Counted from the first letter of the stretch, positions 22,453-30,775 are shown. The stretch: DNA of 64,000 nucleotides from Nocardioides sp. NBC_00368 (GCF_036090055.1 NZ_CP107970.1:3102501-3166500); one strand, 5' to 3'. Numbers and translations: made by a program. The notes: a model not told the origin generated them from the sequence alone.

Positions 22453-25194
22453 ATGGATCCAGCTACGAGCACCGACGTCGTCAGCACGACGCCGAACCCC
22501 ACCTCGGTCGAGCGGTTCACCGGGCTGACCAAGGCGGAGCGCAAGGCGCTGCCGTCCCGCGTGCGGCAGGTCTCGTCGTGGTCCCGGCAGGCGGCCTCGG
22601 CGACGGAAGCGCGGACCGTGATCGAGCGGGAGGCGGCCGAGGCGGTCGACCACTACCGGGCGAGCGCCGCCGAGCTCAAGCGAGCGGCCCAGGTGGCCTG
22701 GCGCAGCATCGCGCTCGACCGCAGCGACGGGCCACGGCTGGCCGCGATCGCCCGGCGTCACGCGCTCGAGCCCGTCGACGAGACCACCCGGGAGCTCGTC
22801 GAGGCGCTGGCCGCCGCCGCTGAGGACGTCACGCAGGCGAAGAAGGCGGCCGGTGCGCGCCGGTTGTTCGTGCGTGGCAGCCGCCGCGAGGACGCGGAGC
22901 TGGCCGGCAAGCGGATCCTCGACCTGCACCGCTGGGCCGGCGAGATCCAGGCACCGACCCGGCTGGCCGAGCTGACCCGGCGACCGGACCGTCGCCGCGT
23001 GCGGCTCCGAGAGGCGCTGCTCCCGAGCGTCGGTCTCCTCGAGGCCCTCTCCGACCCTTCGACAAGCTCAGGACACCGCCTGGGTTCCGAGGCCGTGCTG
23101 GCCCCGCGCAAGGGGATCCTCGTCCTGCGCAACGAGGCCGACGCGCTCAACGAGGCCAGGCGCTCCGAGGAGCCGGCCCGCCGGGCCGCCACCGACGCGG
23201 GCAACGCCGTCCGGAGCGCCGACACGGACACCGCGGTCAGAGCCCTGCCGGTCGACGAGCTCGCCGACCTCGTACGCATCGAGCCCCTCCTCGAGGCCGG
23301 GATCCGCACCGTCCACGAGGTCATCCATCCCGCCTCCGACCTGCGTGAGCTCCCTGGTGTCGGTCCGGCCACGGCGATGCGGATGCAGGAGGCCGCGCAG
23401 GCGCTGTGGCAGCGCACCTACGACGAGATGCCGCTCGCCATCGACCACGAGCGCCGCACCCCGGCAGCCACCCGGTTGCTCGCCCGGCTGGCGGAGTGGG
23501 AGGCCGGGCGGCGTACCAAGGACGCGGGGGCGGAGCTCGCCCTGATCCAGTCGCTGCGGCCGCTGATCCGCTCGCTCGACGGCGGCGCGAGGTTCCACCT
23601 GATCCTGGCCAACGCGGCCAGTCTCGACGACTTCCAGGCCGCGTTGCGGGCGATCGCCCACCGGGCGGAGATGGCCCGCCGGATCCGTCCGGGGAACCGG
23701 CCCGCGGACCCGTGGAAGGACTTCGAGCGGCGCCCGGCCGACTACTACGCCATGCTCTCCGAGCTCGGCTTCCTCACCGAGGACGAGGACAAGATCCACG
23801 GCGACCTGTCGGCCGAGATCATCGAGGCGGTGCGGGCGCAGGAGCTGCGCACCAACAACCTGACCGCGTCGCTGCGCGGCTACCAGCACTTCGGCGTCCG
23901 CTTCGCGCTGGTGCAGATGAAGGTGATCATCGGCGACGAGATGGGGCTCGGCAAGACGCTCCAGTCGCTGGCCGTGCTCGCCCACCTGCACGCGATGGGC
24001 GCATCCCACACGCTCGTGGTCTGCCCGGCCGCCGTGGTCACCAACTGGGTGCGCGAGACGGACTCCAAGACGACCCTGATCCCCCACCGGCTCCACGGCA
24101 ACCGCCGCCAGAAGGCCGCCAAGATCTGGGTCGAGCAGGGCGGTGTCGCGGTGACCACCTACGAGACGCTCAACGCGATCCAGCCCTTCCTCGACCAGGT
24201 CAAGGTCGCCTGCGTCGTCGTCGACGAGGCCCACATGATCAAGTCGCCCCGCACCCAGCGCACCGAACGCGTACGCCGCGCCCTCGATGCCTCCGAGCGC
24301 GCCATCCTGCTCACCGGCACGCCGATGGAGAACCGCATCGAGGAGTTCCGCAACCTGGTCTCCTATCTCCGCCCCGACCTGCTGCTCTCCGCCGACGAGT
24401 TCAACCCGCACCGGTTCCGCAAGCAGGTCGCGCCCGTCTACCTGCGCCGCAACCAGGAGGACGTGCTCACCGAGCTCCCCGACCTCGTCGAGGTCGAGGA
24501 CTGGCTGCCCCTCTCGCTCGCCGATGAGCGGGCGTACGCCGAGTGCGTCCGCGAGGGCAACTTCATGGCCATGCGCCAGGCGGCCATGCTCCAGGGCACG
24601 TCGTCAGCCAAGGTGGAGCGGCTGATCGAGATCGTCGGCGAGGCCGAGGAGAACGGCCGCCGGGTGATCGTGTTCTCCCACTTCAGAAAGGTCCTCGACG
24701 ACCTGGTCACACTGCTGCCGGGCGAGGTCTTCGGGCCGCTGACCGGCTCGGTGCCCGCCGAGGAGCGCCAGCAGATGGTCGACGAGTTCTCCGCGGCCGG
24801 CCACGGCGCGGTGCTGGTCACCCAGATCGTGGCCGGTGGCGTCGGCCTCAACATCCAGTCGGCGTCGGTCGTGGTCATCTGCGAGCCGCAGCTCAAGCCC
24901 ACCATCGAATGGCAGGCCATCGCCCGCGCCCGCCGGATGGGCCAGCTCCAGTCGGTCCAGGTCCACCGCCTGCTCTCCGAGGTCGGCGTCGACCAGCGTG
25001 TCCACGACATCCTCGCCGCCAAGGCCGAGCTCTTCGACGACTTCGCCCGGGTCAGTGCCACCGCGGCCAGCAGCCCCGAAGCATACGAGACCTCTCAGCC
25101 CGAGGACCCCTCCACCGCCCTCGCCGCCGAAGCCTCCGATGCCGAGATCGCCCGCGACGTCGTCGCCACCGAACGCCACCGCCTAGGCGTCTGA
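22453..25194 (+). CDS. SNF2-family DEAH helicase/translocase with N-terminal extension and HhH motif
   Basis: 913 aa from ATG 22453. The first ~450 residues are helical and of unknown function, with a helix-hairpin-helix motif LRELPGVGPATAMRMQEAA (about 295-315), a DNA-binding element. The SNF2 core follows: RGYQHFGVRFAL, Walker A IIGDEMGLGKTLQS, DEAH box VVVDEAHMIKSP, motif III LLTGTPMENRIEEF, and the C-terminal helicase lobe GRRVIVFSHFRKVL, TQIVAGGVGLNIQSA, ARARRMGQLQSVQVHRLLSE. Length and layout are like stand-alone bacterial SNF2 proteins. Codons around 23054-23076 encode DPSTSSGHR, a REP-type insert. It separates purE from purK and ends against a 21-bp repeat array. Confidence 0.9.
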   Translation: MDPATSTDVVSTTPNPTSVERFTGLTKAERKALPSRVRQVSSWSRQAASATEARTVIEREAAEAVDHYRASAAELKRAAQVAWRSIALDRSDGPRLAAIARRHALEPVDETTRELVEALAAAAEDVTQAKKAAGARRLFVRGSRREDAELAGKRILDLHRWAGEIQAPTRLAELTRRPDRRRVRLREALLPSVGLLEALSDPSTSSGHRLGSEAVLAPRKGILVLRNEADALNEARRSEEPARRAATDAGNAVRSADTDTAVRALPVDELADLVRIEPLLEAGIRTVHEVIHPASDLRELPGVGPATAMRMQEAAQALWQRTYDEMPLAIDHERRTPAATRLLARLAEWEAGRRTKDAGAELALIQSLRPLIRSLDGGARFHLILANAASLDDFQAALRAIAHRAEMARRIRPGNRPADPWKDFERRPADYYAMLSELGFLTEDEDKIHGDLSAEIIEAVRAQELRTNNLTASLRGYQHFGVRFALVQMKVIIGDEMGLGKTLQSLAVLAHLHAMGASHTLVVCPAAVVTNWVRETDSKTTLIPHRLHGNRRQKAAKIWVEQGGVAVTTYETLNAIQPFLDQVKVACVVVDEAHMIKSPRTQRTERVRRALDASERAILLTGTPMENRIEEFRNLVSYLRPDLLLSADEFNPHRFRKQVAPVYLRRNQEDVLTELPDLVEVEDWLPLSLADERAYAECVREGNFMAMRQAAMLQGTSSAKVERLIEIVGEAEENGRRVIVFSHFRKVLDDLVTLLPGEVFGPLTGSVPAEERQQMVDEFSAAGHGAVLVTQIVAGGVGLNIQSASVVVICEPQLKPTIEWQAIARARRMGQLQSVQVHRLLSEVGVDQRVHDILAAKAELFDDFARVSATAASSPEAYETSQPEDPSTALAAEASDAEIARDVVATERHRLGV
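23054..23076 (+). repeat. REP-like fragment inside the helicase gene
   Basis: ACCCTTCGACAAGCTCAGGA matches the widespread REP-type sequence CTTCGACAAGCTCAGG and keeps the reading frame (peptide DPSTSSGHR). Confidence 0.6.
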
Positions 25195-25199
25195 CCTCA

Positions 25200-25346
25200 G
25201 CCGAATCTGTAGTTCTGGAGGCCGAGTCCTCAGTTCTGGGCGCCGAATCGTCAGTTATGACGAGCGAGTCGGTAGTTCTGGCGTTTGCAGAACTACCGAC
25301 TCGGTGTCCACAAGTGCAGTTTCGGCGCCCAGAACTGCAGATTCGG
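25200..25346. repeat. Second head-to-head array of 21-bp units
   Basis: Four units (25200, 25221, 25242, 25263) read GCCGA(A/G)TC..AGTTCTGG; after TTTG three units (25288, 25309, 25330) read CAGAACT.C.GA.TCGG, the reverse complement. The centre is a perfect 16-bp stem (25265-25280 and 25288-25303) with a 7-nt loop. It fills the gap between the convergent SNF2 and purK genes. Confidence 0.87.
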
Positions 25347-25358
25347 CGAGGGAGACGG

Positions 25359-26516
25359 TCAGTCGGAGTCGTTGCCGAGATCGCCCTGGAACCAGTCGGC
25401 GGCGTGGCGGGCGCGCTCGAGGCAGTCGTCGAGGTCGTCGCCATAGACGTTGACGTGGCCGACCTTGCGCCCGGGGCGCATCTCCTTGCCGTAGAGGTGG
25501 ACGCGGAGGTGGGGGTCGCGGGCCATGGCGTGCGGGTAGCCGTCGTAGAGCCGGCCGACGTCGGGCTGAGAGGAGCCGAGGATGTTGACCATCACCGACC
25601 ACTTCGCGCGGGGCGCGGGCGAACCGAGCGGCAGGTCCATGACGGCACGCAGGTGATTCTCGAACTGCGAGGTGACCGCACCGTCCTGGGTCCAGTGGCC
25701 GGTGTTGTGGGGACGCATGGCGAGCTCGTTGACCAGCAGCCGGCCGTCGACGGTCTCGAACATCTCGACCGCCAAGATGCCGACGACGCCGAGCTCACCA
25801 GCGATGCGCAGCGCGATCTGCTCACCCTCCACGGCGAGCTCGGGCGAGAGGTCGGGCGCCGGGGCGATGACCTCCTTGCAGACACCGTTCTCCTGGTAGG
25901 TGTGCACGACCGGGTACGCAGCGGCCTGACCGCTCGGCGAACGAGCGACGATCGCGGAGAGCTCACGGCGGAAGTCGACGAGCTCCTCGGCGAGGACCTG
26001 GACACCCGCCTCCTCGGCGACGCGAAGCGGCTCGGCGACATCGGCGACGTCGCGTACGACCCAGACGCCCTTGCCGTCATAGCCGCCGCGGGTGGTCTTG
26101 AGGACGCACGGGAAGCCGAACGCCTCGACCTCGGCGACCGAGGACACGATGGCGTTGCGCGGGCACGGGATGCCGAGCTCGGTCAGCCGCGAGCGCATCA
26201 CGCCCTTGTCCTGGGCGTGCACGAGGGCGTCAGGCCCCGGCCGGACCGCGACACCGGCGGCCTCGAGTGCGTGCAGGTGCTCGGTCGGGACGTGCTCGTG
26301 GTCGAAGGTGACCACCTCGCAGCCCTCGGTGACCTTCTTCAACGTGTCCAGGTCGCGGTAGTCGCCCACCATCTGGTCGGTGATGACCTGAGCGGCCGAT
26401 ACCCCTTCGCCCTCGGCGAGGAGCCGGAGCGGAAGGCCGAGCGCGATTGCGGGCTGAGCCATCATGCGGGCCAGCTGGCCGCCGCCGATGATCGCAAGTG
26501 TCGGTGCGAGGGTCAC
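25359..26516 (-). CDS. purK: N5-carboxyaminoimidazole ribonucleotide synthase PurK
   Basis: 385 aa from GTG 26516 (TATTCT 7 nt upstream). ATP-grasp enzyme: LAIIGGGQLARMMAQPAIAL, VVTFDHEHVPTEHL, LKTTRGGYDGKGVWVV, AEELVDFRRELSAIVAR, LVNELAMRPHNTGHWTQDGA, SQFENHLRAVMDLPLG. It carboxylates AIR with bicarbonate and ATP, giving N5-CAIR for PurE. Normal length. The C-terminal residues end close to the 21-bp array. Confidence 0.96.
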   Translation of the reverse strand: MTLAPTLAIIGGGQLARMMAQPAIALGLPLRLLAEGEGVSAAQVITDQMVGDYRDLDTLKKVTEGCEVVTFDHEHVPTEHLHALEAAGVAVRPGPDALVHAQDKGVMRSRLTELGIPCPRNAIVSSVAEVEAFGFPCVLKTTRGGYDGKGVWVVRDVADVAEPLRVAEEAGVQVLAEELVDFRRELSAIVARSPSGQAAAYPVVHTYQENGVCKEVIAPAPDLSPELAVEGEQIALRIAGELGVVGILAVEMFETVDGRLLVNELAMRPHNTGHWTQDGAVTSQFENHLRAVMDLPLGSPAPRAKWSVMVNILGSSQPDVGRLYDGYPHAMARDPHLRVHLYGKEMRPGRKVGHVNVYGDDLDDCLERARHAADWFQGDLGNDSD

Positions 26517-26523
26517 GACGGAC

Positions 26524-26529
26524 AGAATA
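26524..26529 (-). promoter_or_regulatory. -10 element of leaderless purK
   Basis: TATTCT, 7 nt before GTG 26516. Confidence 0.55.
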
Positions 26530-26545
26530 AGGAAACTGCCCTGCT

Positions 26546-26594
26546 GGAGCCGATTTCGCGGATCCCCCTCACGACATCCGCGAAATCCGGCTCC
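26546..26594 (-). terminator. Strong hairpin after the winged-helix regulator gene
   Basis: Arms GGAGCC-GATTTCGCGGAT and ATCCGCGAAATC-C-GGCTCC, 18 bp with one bulged base and a 12-nt loop. It separates the regulator transcript from purK. Confidence 0.7.
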
Positions 26595-26612
26595 CGGCAG
26601 GTTGGGAGAAGG

Positions 26613-26912
26613 TCAGGCCTTCTCGAAGCGCAGTCCCTTGCCGCGCAGAGTGGTGATCAGATGGGGCTTCCGAGGGTCGTCGCCCAGCTTCCGACGCACC
26701 CATCCCAGGTGCACGTCGATGGTCTTCGACGAGGTGTAGAAGGTCGCGTTCCACACGTCCCTCATCAACTCGTCGCGGGAGACGACGTCGCCAGCCCTCT
26801 TGATCAGGGCATGCACCAGGTCGAACTCCTTGCGAGAGAGCGTCAGCTCCTCATCGTTCCGCCATGCTCGCCGGGTTTCCGGGTCGAGCTTGATCTCCTG
26901 TACCTCGATCAT
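26613..26912 (-). CDS. Stand-alone OmpR/PhoB-type winged-helix DNA-binding protein
   Basis: 99 aa from ATG 26912, chosen because TAATGT lies exactly 7 nt before it; the frame is open to 27047 without support. The whole protein is a trans_reg_C domain: TLSRKEFDLVHALIKRAGDV, SRDELMRDVWNATFYTSSKT, IDVHLGWVRRKLGDDP, LITTLRGKGLRFEKA. There is no receiver domain, so its control is not by phosphorylation in cis. Targets unknown. The 249 bp upstream (26913-27161) is AT-richer than its surroundings and holds the promoter; no gene seen there. Confidence 0.88.
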   Translation of the reverse strand: MIEVQEIKLDPETRRAWRNDEELTLSRKEFDLVHALIKRAGDVVSRDELMRDVWNATFYTSSKTIDVHLGWVRRKLGDDPRKPHLITTLRGKGLRFEKA

Positions 26913-26919
26913 GAGATCG

Positions 26920-26925
26920 ACATTA
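26920..26925 (-). promoter_or_regulatory. -10 element of leaderless winged-helix gene
   Basis: TAATGT, 7 nt before ATG 26912. Confidence 0.6.
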
Positions 26926-27161
26926 GGGAGGTAAAGAGCCCTTGGCAAAGGATTGCACGATATTGCCACTGACATTTTCGTGCCATGGTGCAACGAAATG
27001 GGCATGACAAACGTGCGCCCCCGAACGGCGCTCTCAACCATGCCCACGAAGGCGCGGCGAGGTAAAGCGATCGACGCTCCGCGTTGATCGACTGTTAACT
27101 ACAACGGAATGTGAACAAATCTGCGAAGTCGCAGGTCAGCGACACCCTAGAAGGTCACGAT

Positions 27162-28112
27162 TCAGACACGACGGACGGCGACGGGCTCCACGATCCCGAA
27201 GCCTCGCACCGGTCGGGCGGCCAGTCGCCGGGTCTCGAACTCGTCCTCGGGCATCGTCGCGGCGGTGGCCTCGTCCACGATGATCCGGTTGCGGCGGGCG
27301 ACGGCGGTCAGCCGCGCGGCCATGTTCACGGGCGGCCCGAACACGTCCCCGAGGCGGGAGACGACGTTGCCGGAGGCCAGGCCGACACGTACGTCCGGCA
27401 TCCGCGGGTCCCGGCCGATCACGTTGATGATCCCCTCGGCGGTGCCGTAGGCCTGCAGCGGGTCGTCGTTGACGAAGAGCACCGAGTCACCCAGCGACTT
27501 GATGATCCGGCCGCCCCAGGTCGCCACGACGTCGGCGCATCGCGACTCGAAGAGCTCGACCAGGTCGCCGATCTTCTCCTCGGTCAGCGTGTTCGACAGC
27601 GCGGTGAACGAGACGATGTCGGCGAACCCGACCGTCTGCCAGACCGTGCCCAGCTGCTCCTCGGGTCCCGCGATCGACGCCTCGGCCCGCGCGAGCGCGG
27701 CTCGCATGTGCCGGCGCCAGGCGAAGATCATCATCTCCTCGAACGCGCTCTCGAACTGCTCCGAGACCGAGACGGTCGCCTTCAGCAGCTCGGCGGGCGA
27801 GCGTTCGTCCTCGTTCTGCGTCTCGACGTGGTGCAGCAGCGCGGAGACCTCGTAGTCCGAGAGCCGCGCCATCGACTGCCCGATGCCGCGGGTCAGGTTG
27901 ACGACCAGGTCGAAGCTGACCAGGCCGTTCCCAGAGATCTCGTTGGCCTTGGCCAGCGCGTGCACGTCGGCCTCGTCGAAGAACGCCTCGTCGTCCTTGA
28001 TCTCAGGAAACCCGAGAGCGCGCCACAGGCGTTTGGCCTGCTCCAGGCTCACGCCGGCCTTCTCGGCCACCTCCGCCGAGGTCAGGTTGACGGGCTGCTT
28101 CGATTTCGCCAC
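27162..28112 (-). CDS. Class III adenylate/guanylate cyclase with N-terminal regulatory domain
   Basis: 316 aa from GTG 28112 (CATGAT 6 nt upstream). N-terminal ~150 residues are helical and begin VNLTSAEVAEKAGVSLEQAK (MerR/HTH-like), resembling the autoinhibitory region of Rv1264-type cyclases. The catalytic domain (about 160-316) has metal-binding FADIVSFTALS, WGGRIIKSLGDSVLFV with the second Asp and substrate Lys, MPDVRVGLASGNVV, and the transition-state motif FGPPVNMAARLTAV (Asn, Arg). All key residues look present, so it should make cAMP. A perfect CRP-type site occurs at 5020-5039. Confidence 0.9.
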   Translation of the reverse strand: MAKSKQPVNLTSAEVAEKAGVSLEQAKRLWRALGFPEIKDDEAFFDEADVHALAKANEISGNGLVSFDLVVNLTRGIGQSMARLSDYEVSALLHHVETQNEDERSPAELLKATVSVSEQFESAFEEMMIFAWRRHMRAALARAEASIAGPEEQLGTVWQTVGFADIVSFTALSNTLTEEKIGDLVELFESRCADVVATWGGRIIKSLGDSVLFVNDDPLQAYGTAEGIINVIGRDPRMPDVRVGLASGNVVSRLGDVFGPPVNMAARLTAVARRNRIIVDEATAATMPEDEFETRRLAARPVRGFGIVEPVAVRRV

Positions 28113-28150
28113 GAACAGATCATGCCATCCGGTCCGCCGTGGCCGCCCCG

Positions 28151-28960
28151 TCACGACCGCGGCCGGAGTCGGGCATGGATCACGTCGCCCGCACCGACCA
28201 CCCGTGGGCCCTCATCGGTCGCGATGACCAGCCGGCCGAAGTCGTCGATCTCGGTGGCCACGCCCTCCCAGACGTCCCCGCCCGGCAGCTCCGCCCGCAC
28301 CTGTTCGCCGACCGTGACCGACAGCTCCCGATAGCGGCGGGCGAGCTCGGCGGGATCCGACCCCCAGATCTCGTACGCAGCCCCGAGCTCGTCCAGCAAC
28401 GCGACCAGCATCTCGGTGCGGTCGACGGGCGCGCCGCTCTCCAGCTCCAGCGAGGTGGCGGCCTCGATCGGCAGCTCCTCGCGCGTCTGCGAGATGTTGA
28501 GCCCGAAGCCGATCACCACAGCCGCGCCTCCGGTCGTCTCGATCCGCTCGATCAGGATTCCGCACACCTTGCGACCCTCGATGAGCACGTCGTTGGGCCA
28601 TTTCAGCCCCGCTGCGTACCCCTTCTTCCGCAGCGTGGAAGCGACCGCGACCCCGGTCATCAGCGGCAGCCACGGCCACCGCTCCACGGAGATCGAGGCC
28701 GAGGGGCGCAGCAGGGCGGAGACGGTCAATGCCGAGCGCGCCGGAGTGGTCCAGCCCCGATCGAGGCGCCCCCGCCCGGCGGTCTGGTGCTCGGTGGTGA
28801 TCACCAGGCCGGGCGCCTCGCCCGAGCGCGCACGCGCGGCCAGCTCGGCGTTCGTCGAGGGCGTCTCCTCGAGGATCTCGACGCGCCATCCACCCGGTAG
28901 CGCATCGAGCCGGGAGTGGTCAAGTGACGGGCGTCGCATCGCGAAAGGTGGCACGGGCAT
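28151..28960 (-). CDS. birA: Biotin-[acetyl-CoA-carboxylase] ligase BirA
   Basis: 269 aa from ATG 28960; GTG 28954 is an equal candidate because CAATCT lies 7 nt before it. Monofunctional ligase, no DNA-binding HTH. Motifs: ILEETPSTNAELAARA, TEHQTAGRGRLDRGW (biotin/ATP loop), LKWPNDVLIEGRKVCGILIE, VVIGFGLNIS, then the C-terminal SH3-like domain (VWEGVATEIDDFGRLVI). It attaches biotin to the carboxylase alpha subunit encoded elsewhere. Divergent from accD with only 40 bp between, so the two share a promoter region. Confidence 0.93.
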   Translation of the reverse strand: MPVPPFAMRRPSLDHSRLDALPGGWRVEILEETPSTNAELAARARSGEAPGLVITTEHQTAGRGRLDRGWTTPARSALTVSALLRPSASISVERWPWLPLMTGVAVASTLRKKGYAAGLKWPNDVLIEGRKVCGILIERIETTGGAAVVIGFGLNISQTREELPIEAATSLELESGAPVDRTEMLVALLDELGAAYEIWGSDPAELARRYRELSVTVGEQVRAELPGGDVWEGVATEIDDFGRLVIATDEGPRVVGAGDVIHARLRPRS

Positions 28961-28967
28961 TAGATTG
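28961..28967. promoter_or_regulatory. Overlapping divergent -10 elements of accD and birA
   Basis: TAGATT (28961-28966, plus strand) serves accD and its complement CAATCT (28962-28967) is placed 7 nt before GTG 28954 of birA. Confidence 0.45.
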
Positions 28968-29000
28968 GCCCCCGCACCGCCCGAAGTCCAAAGGAGCACC

Positions 29001-30608
29001 GTGAGCGCCGAAGCCACCCCTCAGCCTGAGATCGACCTGCACACGACCGCCGGGAAGCTGGCCGAGCTGGAGCGTCGTCTCGACGAGGCCGTCCACGCCG
29101 GTTCCGCGAAGGCTGTCGAGAAGCAGCACGCGAAGGGGCGCCAGACCGCCCGCGAGCGCATCGACATGCTGCTCGACGAGGGGTCCTTCCAGGAGGTCGA
29201 CGAGCTGGCCCGCCACCGCAGCACCGCGTTCGGGCTGGAGAAGAACCGCCCCTTCGGTGACGGCGTGGTGACCGGCTACGGCACCATCGACGGCCGCCAG
29301 GTCTGCGTCTTCTCCCAGGACTTCACCGTCTTCGGTGGGTCGCTGGGTGAGGTCTACGGCGAGAAGATCACCAAGATCATGGACCTCGCGATCAAGACCG
29401 GCTCCCCGCTGATCGGCATCAACGAGGGCGCCGGCGCACGCATCCAGGAGGGCGTCGTCTCCCTGGGCCTCTACGGCGAGATCTTCAAGCGCAACGTCCA
29501 CGCCTCCGGCGTGATCCCGCAGATCAGCCTGATCATGGGCAACTGCGCCGGCGGCCACGTCTACTCCCCGGCCGTCACCGACTTCACGATCATGGTCGAC
29601 AAGACCTCCGGCATGTTCATCACCGGCCCCGACGTCATCAAGACCGTCACCGGCGAGGACATCACCATGGAGGAGCTCGGCGGCGCGCTCGCCCACAACT
29701 CCAAGTCCGGTGTGGCCCACTACATGGGCTCCGACGAGGAGGACGCGATCGAGTACGTCAAGGCGCTGCTCTCCTACCTGCCCTCCAACAACATGGAGGA
29801 GGCCCCGGCCTACGACGAGGTCGCCGACCTGGAGATCACCGACCTCGACCGCGAGCTCGACACCTTCATCCCCGACGGCGGCAACCAGCCCTACGACATG
29901 CACGAGGTCATCTCGCACATCGTCGACGACGAGGAGTTCCTCGAGGTCCAGCCGCTGTGGGCCCCCAACATCATCATCGGCTACGCCCGCATCGAGGGCC
30001 GCCCCGTCGGCATCGTGGCCAACCAGCCGATGCAGTTCGCCGGCACCCTCGACATCGACGCCTCCGAGAAGGCCGCCCGGTTCGTACGCACCTGCGACGC
30101 CTTCAACGTCCCGGTCATCACCTTCGTCGACGTCCCCGGCTTCCTGCCCGGCACCGACCAGGAGCACAACGGCATCATCCGCCGCGGCGCCAAGCTGATC
30201 TACGCCTACGCCGAGGCCACCGTCCCGCTCGTCACGATCATCACCCGCAAGGCCTACGGCGGCGCCTACGACGTCATGGGCTCCAAGCACCTCGGCGCCG
30301 ACATCAACCTCGCCTGGCCCACCGCCCAGATCGCGGTCATGGGTGCCCAGGGCGCGGCTAACATCGTCCACCGCCGCACCCTGGCCGAGGTCGAGGCCGC
30401 CGGTGGCGACGTCGAGGCCAAGCGCGCCGAGCTCATCGACGAGTACGAGACCACCCTCGCCAACCCCTACATCGCCGCCGAGCGTGGCTACGTCGACGCG
30501 GTGATCCCGCCCCACGAGACCCGCGCCGAGGTCACCCGCGCGCTCCGGCTCCTGCGCACCAAGCGCGAGACCCTGCCCGCGAAGAAGCACGGGAACATCC
30601 CGCTCTGA
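29001..30608 (+). CDS. accD: Acyl-CoA carboxylase carboxyltransferase beta subunit (AccD/PccB type)
   Basis: 535 aa from GTG 29001 with AAAGGAG upstream. Two crotonase-like carboxyltransferase halves: oxyanion motifs INEGAGARIQEGVVSLGLYG and NCAGGHVYSPAVTDFTIMV in the first, ITFVDVPGFLPGTDQEHNGI and TIITRKAYGGAYDVMGSKHL in the second. In actinobacteria this subunit joins a biotinylated alpha subunit and a small epsilon subunit to make malonyl- or methylmalonyl-CoA. The accE gene follows, confirming a multisubunit complex. Propionyl- versus acetyl-CoA preference not decided here. Confidence 0.94.
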   Translation: MSAEATPQPEIDLHTTAGKLAELERRLDEAVHAGSAKAVEKQHAKGRQTARERIDMLLDEGSFQEVDELARHRSTAFGLEKNRPFGDGVVTGYGTIDGRQVCVFSQDFTVFGGSLGEVYGEKITKIMDLAIKTGSPLIGINEGAGARIQEGVVSLGLYGEIFKRNVHASGVIPQISLIMGNCAGGHVYSPAVTDFTIMVDKTSGMFITGPDVIKTVTGEDITMEELGGALAHNSKSGVAHYMGSDEEDAIEYVKALLSYLPSNNMEEAPAYDEVADLEITDLDRELDTFIPDGGNQPYDMHEVISHIVDDEEFLEVQPLWAPNIIIGYARIEGRPVGIVANQPMQFAGTLDIDASEKAARFVRTCDAFNVPVITFVDVPGFLPGTDQEHNGIIRRGAKLIYAYAEATVPLVTIITRKAYGGAYDVMGSKHLGADINLAWPTAQIAVMGAQGAANIVHRRTLAEVEAAGGDVEAKRAELIDEYETTLANPYIAAERGYVDAVIPPHETRAEVTRALRLLRTKRETLPAKKHGNIPL

Positions 30609-30648
30609 GTGGGGGCCCGATGCGAGCGAAGCGAGCGAGGGTCCCCAC
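30609..30648. repeat. Hairpin after accD
   Basis: Arms GTGGGGGCCC and GGGTCCCCAC starting right after the accD stop; the loop is built from GCGAGCGAA repeats. Confidence 0.6.
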
Positions 30649-30661
30649 GAGGAGCGGATAA

Positions 30662-30729
30662 CGCCGAGTCGGCGCAAACGGACCGCAGCGAAGCGAAGCG
30701 AGCGAGGACCGGATTGCGCCGACTCGGCG
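30662..30729. repeat. 16-bp perfect inverted repeat between accD and accE
   Basis: CGCCGAGTCGGCGCAA (30662-30677) pairs perfectly with 30714-30729 across a 36-nt loop of AAGCGAAGCGAGCGAG type. Probably an mRNA processing/stability or attenuation structure inside the operon. Confidence 0.7.
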
Positions 30730-30775
30730 AAAGCCCGACGTAAGCCAGACCGAGAAACGAAAGGTGGTCACGGAT

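Noticed and set aside
24543..26972. 809-aa plus-strand frame across SNF2, the array and purK
   Set aside because: Shadow of SNF2 in another frame and antisense to purK.
26913..27161. A gene or riboswitch in the regulator/cyclase gap
   Set aside because: Only promoter-like AT-rich DNA seen; no conserved riboswitch core or open frame with support.
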